Part shown: positions 1 through 6,237 of the stretch, in pieces
How positions within the stretch are numbered: the stretch's first letter is position 1
Layout of the letters: each line of letters opens with the position of its first letter
From: an uncultured Prevotella sp.
GTDB taxonomy: Bacteria; Bacteroidota; Bacteroidia; Bacteroidales; Bacteroidaceae
Assembly: GCA_900550035.1 (NCBI GenBank)
Contig: URQS01000027.1
Location: 1-42,543 of the forward strand
Reading direction: 5' to 3'
Length of the DNA stretch: 42,543 bases
Translations under genes and position numbers: made by a program
The notes under the pieces: generated by a model
The model's database searches: none
Seen by the model: only the letters and a program-made list of their open reading frames with translations
Told to the model about the DNA's origin: nothing

Positions 1-1046
1 GATTGGAATCTTGTTGCATCCGGAACCAGAATTACCGCTGATTTCGGAGCTTTTTTAAAAGAATTATCTTGGTATTCATGCCGTGAGCATCAAGAGCGTT
101 GCAGAGTTTACACATTTGAAGGCAAATATCCTAAATGACTACTACAAGAACCACCTGAACGGATTTCACTCATGGAGTCAGAAAAAACATTCAGAGGAGT
201 TCACCCTTTACGCCTGCAATCTCGGTGACCACCTTGCCATAGACGACCTTCACTGAACAATGGAGAATTGTACACAATTGTGACTAACAAGGACGACACG
301 GAAGGAATGGTACGCTATTAGCAATGGTAAAGGGAATGGAATCGGACTTCATAATCAAGAAGTTACAGCATTTTCCTGCCGGCAAACGTGCAATGGTCAA
401 GTCCGTTACCATGGACATGTCCAACTCTATGTATAAGATAGTACGTAAGTGTTTTCTCAATGCAGAGCAGATCGTTGACAGGTTCCATGTGCAGAAGCTA
501 ATGTATGATGCTCTTCAGGACTTACGTATAAAACACCGTTGGGAAGTGATGGCAGAGGACAACCGTATGCGTACTTTGTACAAAGAGAAAGGGCTTGAGT
601 ACAGACCTGAAATATTGAACTGTGAAGACACCCTTAAGCAGCTTATGGTAAGATGCCGCAGGTTGCTTGTAAGAAAGCCTAATGACTGGACCGAATCACA
701 GGCAGAAAGAGCCAAGGTCCTATTTTGTCGATTTCCGGATATGAAAGAGTTCTATTATCTTGCTTTAAGATTGGGTAAGATATATTCGGATTACGATAAC
801 AAGGATGTGGCGCGTCATAAACTCGCATTATGATTTAATCAAGTTGAGCAATGAAACTGTGAAGAGTTTAACACAGTCTTCAGAAGGTTTCAAAACCATT
901 ATGACAGAATACTGAATTTCTTCAATGACAAAAAAACTAATGCCAGTGCAGAATCATTCAACTGCAAACTAAAAACATTCAGACCTGAATTTAGAGGAGT
1001 GAATGTGAAATTCTATCTTTATAGAGTAAAACAGCTATTTGCATAA
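1..1046 (+). pseudogene. Decayed ISAon1-type (ISL3-like DDE) transposase, cut by the left window edge
   Basis: The opening codons encode the end of an ISAon1 N-terminal-region protein (DWNLVASGTRITADFGAF), stopping at 136-138. A second frame from about 68 carries the start of the DDE transposase and stops at a TGA at 254-256. A third frame continues (NGELYTIVTNK) to a TAG at 319-321. The frame from 324 then gives the core (VDRFHVQKL, TLKQL) and, after in-frame TGA codons at 831-833 and 852-854, the conserved C-terminus (NASAESF, VKQLFA) with a natural stop at 1044-1046. ISAon1 elements normally encode two short proteins that act together as the transposase. Here at least two frame changes and several stops rule out a functional enzyme. 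No terminal inverted repeat could be defined with confidence. The family call rests on recalled ISAon1 protein patterns; the inactivation is seen directly. Confidence 0.85.
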
Positions 1047-1180
1047 AGAAATGCAGATTGTTAAAAACACAACAATATTATTTGATTCTTTATCGAGTGG
1101 GCCCGTATCTGCGATGCTTGTATATATCCCTATTAGAATTTATCGGAATTTGCATCATTAGACAATGCTCATGCCGAGTA

Positions 1181-1217
1181 TATAAAAAGAGACTAAGTCG
1201 GTGTTAGACTTAGTCTC
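1181..1217 (-). terminator. Intrinsic terminator of the infC-rpmI-rplT operon
   Basis: A perfect 11-bp inverted repeat (GAGACTAAGTC at 1189-1199 and its complement at 1207-1217) with a 7-nt loop is followed on the minus strand by a T-rich tract (TTTTTATA). It lies 43 bp past the rplT stop, so it probably ends the ribosomal operon and insulates it from the IS remnant. Confidence 0.85.
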
Positions 1218-1259
1218 CTATCCTATATTATTGCTATAGGAAATTCGTTTTGGTAAGGC

Positions 1260-1604
1260 TTATTTCACCTTCTCAACGATGGCCTTGAAAGCCTCAGGGT
1301 TGTTGACAGCGAGGTCAGCTAGCACCTTGCGGTTGATCTCGATGCCTGCCTTGTGCAGAGCGCCCATGAGAGTAGAGTAGCTCATGTTCTCAAGACGAGC
1401 TGCAGCGTTGATACGCTGGATCCACAGAGCGCGGAAGTTGCGCTTCTTGTTGCGGCGGTCACGATATGCGTATGTGAGACCCTTCTCCCAGGTATTCTTG
1501 GCTACTGTCCAAACATTCTTGCGTGCACCATAGTAACCCTTGGTGAGTTTTAGGATTCTTGTTCTCTTTGCTTTAGAAGCAACATGATTGACTGATCTTG
1601 GCAT
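1260..1604 (-). CDS. rplT: 50S ribosomal protein L20
   Basis: This 114-residue, strongly basic protein has the L20 pattern: an N-terminal MPRSVNHVASKAKRTRILK stretch, then GYYGARKNVW and the RNA-binding RDRRNKKRNFRALWI helix, ending in a globular part (NRKVLADLAVNNPEAF). L20 binds 23S rRNA early in 50S assembly and in several bacteria also represses its own operon by binding the leader. It is the last gene of an infC-rpmI-rplT operon, 36 bp after rpmI, and is followed by a strong terminator. The length is normal for Bacteroidetes. The start is the only ATG consistent with the conserved N-terminus. Confidence 0.98.
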   Translation of the reverse strand: MPRSVNHVASKAKRTRILKLTKGYYGARKNVWTVAKNTWEKGLTYAYRDRRNKKRNFRALWIQRINAAARLENMSYSTLMGALHKAGIEINRKVLADLAVNNPEAFKAIVEKVK

Positions 1605-1640
1605 AGTTTCTTTTTTCCTTTAAATGTTTGACTAATTAAA

Positions 1641-1838
1641 TTAACGGAGGCAGAGCAAGTCGCGAACCTGCTTCAGGTTTGAACGATCTACGATAGTCTC
1701 ACCAAGGAGATTTCTCTTCTGCTTCTTTGTCTTCTTAGTCAGGATGTGACTGTGGAAAGCGTGATGACGCTTAATCTTACCTGTTCCGGTAAAGCGGAAT
1801 CTCTTCTTTGCACCGGAGTTAGTCTTAACTTTTGGCAT
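1641..1838 (-). CDS. rpmI: 50S ribosomal protein L35
   Basis: This 65-residue basic protein begins MPKVKTNSGAKKRFRFTGTG and contains KRHHAFHSHILTKKTKKQKRNL, the L35 signature, ending in LLCLR. It is a small constituent of the large ribosomal subunit. It lies between infC and rplT in the conserved order. The 101-bp spacer upstream, between infC and rpmI, holds two adjacent hairpins (see the regulatory entry at 1876-1918), which fits the place where L20 feedback acts in other bacteria. Confidence 0.98.
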   Translation of the reverse strand: MPKVKTNSGAKKRFRFTGTGKIKRHHAFHSHILTKKTKKQKRNLLGETIVDRSNLKQVRDLLCLR

Positions 1839-1875
1839 TTTTTTGTTTGTTTAAATTGTTATTTATTTATGTGTG

Positions 1876-1918
1876 GCAACGCATATACCAGGGCGTTACG
1901 CACAACGTATCATGTTGT
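1876..1918 (-). promoter_or_regulatory. Two consecutive hairpins in the infC-rpmI spacer, candidate L20 feedback element
   Basis: On the minus strand ACAAC/GTTGT (1914-1918 with 1902-1906) forms one short stem. It is followed at once by GTAACGC/GCGTTGC (1893-1899 with 1876-1882), a 7-bp stem with one G-U pair. In enterobacteria the same spacer carries L20-binding structure that represses rpmI-rplT. The resemblance here is of position only; no L20 consensus was matched. Confidence 0.3.
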
Positions 1919-1939
1919 CTTTCTAATATTGGGGACGGC

Positions 1940-2623
1940 TTATTCCTCACCCTTGAGAGCCTTGAGGGCCTCTGCGCTCATCTTGGCGTTGGCAAGGAGT
2001 CCGCCGTTTGCCGGCATTGCATTCTCCTCGATGTCCTTGGTGGTCTTGGCTTCTGCCTCACGCTTTTCGCGGTCGAGCTTCTGCTGGCTCTTCTTCACCA
2101 CGCCTGCCTTCTTCGGAGCGAGATAGAGGAACATCTTCTTGCCGTCGAGCTTAGGCAGCTGCTCTACCTTGGCGTACTCCTCCAGGTCGTTGGCAAAACG
2201 CAGCAAGAGCACTTCGCCCTGCTCCTTGAAGAGGATTGAACGGCCACGGAAGAAAACGTATGCACGTACCTTGTTGCCCTCGCTGAGGAACTCCTGCGCA
2301 TGCTTGAGCTTGAAGTTGTAGTCGTGCTCATCGGTCTGAGGTCCGAAACGGATTTCCTTCACCTCAACCTTCACCTGCTTAGCTTTCATCTCCTTGGCAT
2401 GTTTCTTCTGCTGATAGAGAAACTTGCTGTAGTCAATGAGACGACAAACCGGGGGCTGGGCATTGGGTGAAATCTCAACAAGGTCTACACCTTGCTCTCT
2501 CGCCATGTCCAAAGCATGACGTGTAGGCATAACAGTAGAGTTACCGTCACTTACTATACGTACTTCCCGAACGCGAATCTGCTCGTTCACGCGGTACTGG
2601 TTTTTCATTTTGTCATTCTTCAT
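1940..2623 (-). CDS. infC: Translation initiation factor IF-3
   Basis: The protein is 227 residues. The N-domain (MKNQYRVNEQIRVREVRIV, then GVDLVEISPNAQPPVCRLID) is followed by a lysine-rich linker (YQQKKHAKEMKAKQVKVE) and the C-domain (EIRFGPQTDEHDYNFKLKHA). It also has a roughly 45-residue charged tail (QQKLDREKREAEAK onward) typical of Bacteroidetes IF-3. IF-3 binds the 30S subunit and checks initiator tRNA and start codon. Translation may begin at the ATG at 2623 or at the one at 2608; the first is used here. The gene heads the operon with rpmI and rplT. thrS, which often precedes infC, is absent; the upstream gene is divergent. Confidence 0.97.
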   Translation of the reverse strand: MKNDKMKNQYRVNEQIRVREVRIVSDGNSTVMPTRHALDMAREQGVDLVEISPNAQPPVCRLIDYSKFLYQQKKHAKEMKAKQVKVEVKEIRFGPQTDEHDYNFKLKHAQEFLSEGNKVRAYVFFRGRSILFKEQGEVLLLRFANDLEEYAKVEQLPKLDGKKMFLYLAPKKAGVVKKSQQKLDREKREAEAKTTKDIEENAMPANGGLLANAKMSAEALKALKGEE

Positions 2624-2661
2624 TAAACTATTTTTGATAAAGCTGTATTTAAAAGCGGGTG

Positions 2662-2692
2662 CAAAGTTACCCTTTTTCGGCCAATCGGCAAA
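2662..2692 (-). promoter_or_regulatory. Promoter of infC-rpmI-rplT
   Basis: TAACTTTG (2662-2669) with TTTG exactly 19 bp upstream (2689-2692) matches the Bacteroidetes sigma-ABfr consensus. It lies about 39 bp from the infC start. Confidence 0.85.
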
Positions 2693-2743
2693 ATATTTAT
2701 TGTATTTTTTTGCCTTTCAGCCCCAAAGTTCGGAGTTTTTAAT

Positions 2744-2751
2744 TAATTTTG
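2744..2751 (+). promoter_or_regulatory. Likely -7 element upstream of the DUF4491 gene and rlmH
   Basis: TAATTTTG fits TAnnTTTG and lies about 43 bp before the ATG at 2794. No good -33 TTTG is seen. Transcription from here would exclude an in-frame ATG at 2749 as the start. Confidence 0.5.
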
Positions 2752-2793
2752 CATCATCTTCAAGCAATATTTCATACATTATTATCAAAAAAG

Positions 2794-3129
2794 ATGATGC
2801 AATCTATATTTATGGACATTATGCCGTCGCTGCATTTCACGGGGCTTGTACTGGCTGTCGGCACGTTTCTCATCATTGGGTTGTTCCACCCTATCGTCAT
2901 CAAGGTGGAGTACTATTTCGGCACTCGCCTGTGGTGGGTGTTTCTGGTTGCGGGCATCGGATTCATAGCCGCTGCCATGCTTGTGGCTAATGTCATGGTG
3001 TCGGCCCTGCTGGGCGTGGTGGGTGCCTCGTGTCTGTGGAGCATCGGCGAGATTCTGGAGCAGCGCCAGCGCGTCAAGAAGGGATGGTTTCCGATGAACC
3101 CCAAGCGAAAGGAGGAGTATGAAGACTGA
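2794..3129 (+). CDS. DUF4491 family small membrane protein
   Basis: This is a protein of about 111 residues with three hydrophobic segments: LHFTGLVLAVGTFLIIGLF, then WWVFLVAGIGFIAAAMLV, then VMVSALLGVVGASCLWSIG. A positively charged tail carries the conserved GWFPMNPKRK motif, which identifies DUF4491, a Bacteroidales family of unknown function. The start is chosen at 2794 (MMQSIFMDIM) because the promoter-like element at 2744-2751 overlaps the ATG at 2749; the ATG at 2812 is also possible. The last 11 bases overlap rlmH, so the two are co-transcribed and probably translationally coupled. Function is unknown; the coupling to a ribosomal methyltransferase is an observation of context only. 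Confidence 0.85.
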   Translation: MMQSIFMDIMPSLHFTGLVLAVGTFLIIGLFHPIVIKVEYYFGTRLWWVFLVAGIGFIAAAMLVANVMVSALLGVVGASCLWSIGEILEQRQRVKKGWFPMNPKRKEEYED

Positions 3130-3589
3130 ACTCATCATGGTGGGCAAGACCGTTGACAAGCTCTACACCAAGGGCATCAGCGACTATCAGGAGCGCATCG
3201 GCCACTACATGCCGTTCAACATAACCGTTATACCAGCGCTCAAGAACACCAAGAGTCTGTCGGAAGACCAGCAGAAACAGGCTGAGGGCGAACTCATCCT
3301 GCGCCTTATCCAGCCGTCGGACACGGTGGTTCTGCTCGACGAGCACGGTGCCGAGCGCACGAGTATGGAAATGGCTACGTGGCTCACACACAAGCAGCAG
3401 ACGGCACGCCGTCTGGTGTTCATTATCGGCGGTCCCTACGGATTCTCTGCCGACGTGTATGGCCGTGCCGACGAGAAAATCTCGCTCTCGCGCATGACGT
3501 TCTCTCACCAGATGGTACGGCTAATATTTGTTGAGCAGCTCTACCGCGCCTGCACTATAATACGCGGCGAAAGCTACCACCATGAATAA
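3119..3589 (+). CDS. rlmH: 23S rRNA (pseudouridine-1915 N3)-methyltransferase RlmH
   Basis: The 156-residue protein matches the SPOUT methyltransferase RlmH. It has the N-terminal strand (TELIMVGKTV), the central LLDEHGAERTS segment, the knotted SAM-binding region (FIIGGPYGFS), and the C-terminal LSRMTFSHQMVRLIFVEQLY with the closing RGESYHHE, where the YHH end is characteristic. It methylates pseudouridine 1915 in helix 69 of 23S rRNA on assembled ribosomes. The gene overlaps the DUF4491 gene by 11 bp and ends in front of a repeat-rich spacer facing the convergent lrgB. Confidence 0.97.
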   Translation: MKTELIMVGKTVDKLYTKGISDYQERIGHYMPFNITVIPALKNTKSLSEDQQKQAEGELILRLIQPSDTVVLLDEHGAERTSMEMATWLTHKQQTARRLVFIIGGPYGFSADVYGRADEKISLSRMTFSHQMVRLIFVEQLYRACTIIRGESYHHE

Positions 3590-3779
3590 TGTGGAGTGTT
3601 GAATTGTTCGCCTACGGCAATTTTGAATGTTGAATTTTGAATGTTGAGTTGGTCGCCTACGGCGATGTTGAATTGTTCAATGATGAATTGTAGGGAACAA
3701 AGCTACAATTCAAAATTCAAAAAAATCGTCATCGCAGGCACAAGCCGAGAATAATTCAAAACTCAACATTCCACATTCA
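3590..3779. repeat. Intergenic composite repeat with inverted and direct copies
   Basis: The spacer between convergent rlmH and lrgB is built of variants of a TTGAATTTTGAATGTTGA-like word. It also has two copies of a near-palindrome TCGCCTACGGC(G/A)A and a perfect 9-bp inverted repeat (GAATTGTAG at 3685-3693, complement at 3703-3711). The ends form a longer imperfect inverted repeat (AATGTGGAGTGTTGAATT near 3590 against the complement of the sequence near 3752-3779). The same word recurs at about 16137-16167. No reading frame is supported. It may fold as a large hairpin between the convergent genes, but neither strand shows a T tract placed as in a standard terminator. Confidence 0.75.
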
Positions 3780-4472
3780 TCAAACCCCTAAGAGCGGCAA
3801 TATCGACGGGGTGAGGAGCGACGTGAAGATGCCGTTGAGCGTGAGTCCGAGGCTGGCGTAGGCACCGTGCACCTGACTGCGGTCCATCGACGTGGCTGTA
3901 CCAAGGGCGTGAGCCGCCGTGCCCATAGACAGACCCTGTGCCACGGGATTCTTGACGCGTGCGAAACCCATTGTGCGATAGCCACATACGGCACACAGCA
4001 GTCCTACAGCCACCACTACAGCAGCCGTGAGCGACGGAATGCCACCCACAGCCTTGGTCACCTCCATGGCAATGGGCGTTGTGACCGACTTGGATGCAAG
4101 CGACAGTATCACCTCGCGCGAGGCTCCCATCTCCTTGGCAATCCACACCACCGACACTACGCCTACAACACAGCCTGCCAGTTCGGAGAGAAGTATAGGT
4201 GTGAGCTGCTTCTTGATGGTGGACAGCTGCATGTAAAGGGGCACACCCAGCGCCACAACAGCCGGACGAAGCCAAAACTCAATCATGTGGCCGCCCTTGT
4301 TGTAGGTCTCGTAGCTCACACCAGTAATCTTCAGAAAGGCTATGATGCACACTATCGACACCAGTATGGGGTTCATTATCACCCAGCCTGTCAGTCGGCG
4401 CAGCAGCTTGCCTACGAAGTAAGAACCGAACGTGAGGGCTATCAGAAAAAATTCGTTTGAAAAGTATTCCAT
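3780..4472 (-). CDS. lrgB: LrgB/CidB family membrane protein
   Basis: The protein is 230 residues with six to seven hydrophobic segments. LrgB-family motifs include NPILVSIV near residue 34, LRPAVVALGVPLY near 68, LASKSVTTPIAMEV near 124-137, and SMGTAAHALGTA near 182. LrgB works with LrgA; the pair was first linked to holin-like control of murein hydrolase activity and cell lysis, and related plant and bacterial proteins move pyruvate or glycolate-type metabolites. It lies downstream of lrgA on the same strand, separated by a 142-bp spacer filled by a 30-bp tandem repeat. It is the last gene of its unit and faces rlmH. Confidence 0.92.
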   Translation of the reverse strand: MEYFSNEFFLIALTFGSYFVGKLLRRLTGWVIMNPILVSIVCIIAFLKITGVSYETYNKGGHMIEFWLRPAVVALGVPLYMQLSTIKKQLTPILLSELAGCVVGVVSVVWIAKEMGASREVILSLASKSVTTPIAMEVTKAVGGIPSLTAAVVVAVGLLCAVCGYRTMGFARVKNPVAQGLSMGTAAHALGTATSMDRSQVHGAYASLGLTLNGIFTSLLTPSILPLLGV

Positions 4473-4500
4473 TGTTTTCGTTATCCTTTTTTATATTTAT

Positions 4501-4613
4501 CCCCTGGGGACTTCCATCTCTCATTATCTTCCATGGCGACTTCTGTTTCTTTGTCATCGTCCATGGTCAATTCTACATCTTATCATTATCTCGCCTGGGG
4601 ACTTCTATCTTAG
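4501..4613. repeat. 30-bp tandem repeat (about 3.7 units) between lrgA and lrgB
   Basis: Units begin at 4501, 4531, 4561 and 4591, each exactly 30 bp apart and each containing a variant of CC(C/A)TGG(G/C)GACTTCTATCT followed by TCATTATC. The unit start is palindromic in some copies (CCCCTGGGG, CCATGG). The repeat starts directly after the lrgA stop and ends 28 bp before the lrgB start, so it would lie in the lrgB leader of a bicistronic transcript. It is not translated in either gene. Confidence 0.85.
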
Positions 4614-4614
4614 T

Positions 4615-4983
4615 TTATTCCTTTGTCTCGCCCTTTATCTTGTCCTTTGCCTTGCCATAGCATTGGTGAACCCATCCTGTCACGGCAAGCACGAGCACGG
4701 TAGAGATGACCGAAGCTGCAACGATGGGCACAAACTCGGCCTTAATTACGTCGAAGTAGAGCATTACAGCCACTCCAGGCGGCACGAAGAAGAATCCGAT
4801 GTTGCTGACAAGGAATTCGCTGATGCTGCGCACCCACTCAAGGCGTATTATCTTGAGCTTGAGCAAGAGCGTGAGCAGCAGCATGCCGATTATGCTCGAC
4901 GGCAGGGGGATGTGGGTGAAATAGATGAGGAGTTCACCCACGGCAAGGCAACCGAAGAGGATTGCCAACTGACGAATCATCAT
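4615..4983 (-). CDS. lrgA: LrgA/CidA family holin-like membrane protein
   Basis: The 122-residue protein has four predicted membrane segments and the LrgA pattern: an N-terminal helix (QLAILFGCLAVGELLIY), the LPSSIIGMLLLTLLL helix, then VSNIGFFFVPPGVAVMLY, and a last helix (VAASVISTVLVLAVTGWV) before a lysine-rich tail. It is the holin-like partner of LrgB. The GFFFVPPGVAVM motif is diagnostic. Two adjacent ATGs begin the gene; the upstream one is used. The gene follows a Bacteroidetes-type promoter at 5041-5073, with three phased CAAATATA copies further upstream. Confidence 0.93.
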   Translation of the reverse strand: MMIRQLAILFGCLAVGELLIYFTHIPLPSSIIGMLLLTLLLKLKIIRLEWVRSISEFLVSNIGFFFVPPGVAVMLYFDVIKAEFVPIVAASVISTVLVLAVTGWVHQCYGKAKDKIKGETKE

Positions 4984-5040
4984 AGTTTTCTTGGATTACA
5001 AGTGTTAATTATTCACGTTAAAACTTATGTTTAGAGACGG

Positions 5041-5073
5041 CAAAGGTAAGGATTTACGGCCAATGAAGCCAAA
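5041..5073 (-). promoter_or_regulatory. Promoter of lrgA-lrgB
   Basis: TACCTTTG (5041-5048, minus strand) with TTTG 21 bp upstream (5070-5073) fits the Bacteroidetes consensus and leaves a leader of about 50 nt before lrgA. Confidence 0.75.
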
Positions 5074-5079
5074 GGAATA

Positions 5080-5127
5080 CAAATATAATACAACAGAACA
5101 CAAATATAGTGACATAAATCAAATATA
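5080..5127 (-). promoter_or_regulatory. Three phased CAAATATA copies upstream of the lrgA promoter
   Basis: CAAATATA occurs at 5080-5087, 5101-5108 and 5120-5127, start-to-start spacing 21 and 19 bp, i.e. about two helical turns. On the minus strand each reads TATATTTG. They could be operator sites for a regulator of lrgAB or alternative -7 elements; none has TTTG at the right distance. Confidence 0.4.
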
Positions 5128-5158
5128 CAGCCCATATTGGCTGACGAATAAAGGCACA

Positions 5159-5200
5159 TAAAAACCCGTTGCGTAGTCGGAATGAACTATACAACGGGTT
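5159..5200 (-). terminator. Probable terminator of the atp operon
   Basis: AACCCGTTG (5163-5171) pairs with CAACGGGTT (5192-5200) and is followed on the minus strand by TTTTATG. It lies 57 bp beyond the atpG stop. The loop is 20 nt and the T tract short, so strength is moderate. Confidence 0.65.
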
Positions 5201-5256
5201 CTCTATATATTGGATTGAGGGCTTGATTCTACCCCATCCTATTTCTACATAACGTC

Positions 5257-6231
5257 TTAGTTGTTGACGCTACCGCCAACAATATCGAGCAGTTCGTTGG
5301 TAATAGCCTGCTGACGGCTCTTGTTGTACTGAAGGTTGAGCTCGCGCAGAATCTCGTCGGCATTGTCGGTAGCGGTCTGCATTGCCACCATACGGGCGGC
5401 ATGCTCGCTTGCTATGCTGTCGAGCAAGGCTGTGTAGAGCATCAGGTGAAGATACTTGGGGATGAGCTGCGAGAGCACGGTGTTCATGTCGGGCTCTACG
5501 ATGAAGTTGTCGTTGAGCGGACGAACGTTCTCCTCTGTCTTCTGCTCTCCTGCCGAAGCGTTCTTCTTGAGATACTCCTGCGCCTCCTTAGAGGTCACGG
5601 TAGAATTGAGGTCGCGAGTGCGGTCGCGCTTCAGCTCCTCGGTGATGTCGATAGGCAGGAAGGTCTTGCGGGTGAGAATCTGCGAACCTGCGCTCTTGAA
5701 GTGGTGGTAGACCATCTCTACGCGGTCGATCTCGCCGCTGACGAACTTCTGTCCTATCTCGCGGGCTATTTCAATACATTGCTTCACGTTGGGCTTTTCG
5801 GCAAGACCTGTGAAGTCGCCAGCCACATGAAGCCCCATTTTAGCCGTCTTCTCTGCAACCTTGCGTCCTATCGGGTAGACAACGATGTTGTCCTTACCGC
5901 CCAGGCTCTCCGAATACTCGTCAACGATGTGCTGAAGCAGACGGATGACATTGGCATTGAATCCGCCACACAGACTGCTGTTCGAGGCGTAGACCACCAA
6001 GGCAACACGCTTCACAGGGCGCTCCACGTTGAACACGGTAGAAGCGTCGGCCTCTGAGGCGAGGAATGTCTTGAGGATGTGCTCGAGCATCGTCTCGTAG
6101 GGAAGCATGTTCTCAATCATCTGCTGGGCATGGTGGAGCTTTGACGAAGCCACCATCTTCATGGCACTCGTAATCTTACGGGTGCTGTTGACGGATGTGA
6201 GTCGGTTCTTGATTTCTTTGAGTGACGGCAT
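5257..6231 (-). CDS. atpG: F1 ATP synthase subunit gamma
   Basis: The 324-residue protein has the gamma-subunit N-terminal helix (MPSLKEIKNRLTSVNSTRKITSAM) and the C-terminal helix (HAARMVAMQTATDNADEIL, YNKSRQQAIT.EL.DIVGG) that form the rotating coiled-coil shaft in the alpha3-beta3 ring. The Rossmann-like middle contains SLCGGFNANV near residue 85-95. It is about 35 residues longer than the E. coli protein because of an acidic/lysine-rich insertion around residues 200-240 (RDLNSTVTSKEAQEYLKKNA), common in Bacteroidetes. It is the last gene of the operon, 6 bp after atpA, followed by a terminator-like hairpin. Confidence 0.97.
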   Translation of the reverse strand: MPSLKEIKNRLTSVNSTRKITSAMKMVASSKLHHAQQMIENMLPYETMLEHILKTFLASEADASTVFNVERPVKRVALVVYASNSSLCGGFNANVIRLLQHIVDEYSESLGGKDNIVVYPIGRKVAEKTAKMGLHVAGDFTGLAEKPNVKQCIEIAREIGQKFVSGEIDRVEMVYHHFKSAGSQILTRKTFLPIDITEELKRDRTRDLNSTVTSKEAQEYLKKNASAGEQKTEENVRPLNDNFIVEPDMNTVLSQLIPKYLHLMLYTALLDSIASEHAARMVAMQTATDNADEILRELNLQYNKSRQQAITNELLDIVGGSVNN

Positions 6232-6237
6232 AAGCTA

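Noticed and set aside
54..60. TTTAAAA slippery heptamer in phase with the ISAon1 N-terminal-region frame, suggesting programmed -1 frameshifting
   Set aside because: A -1 shift leads to a stop within about ten codons, and the transposase frame lies in the other (+1) frame, so the heptamer does not connect the two.
3685..3711. 9-bp inverted repeat as a terminator of rlmH or lrgB
   Set aside because: The T run is on the wrong side of the stem for either strand.
4432..5034. Plus-strand frame across the lrgA-lrgB spacer and lrgA
   Set aside because: It translates the tandem repeat and the complement of lrgA; no independent support.
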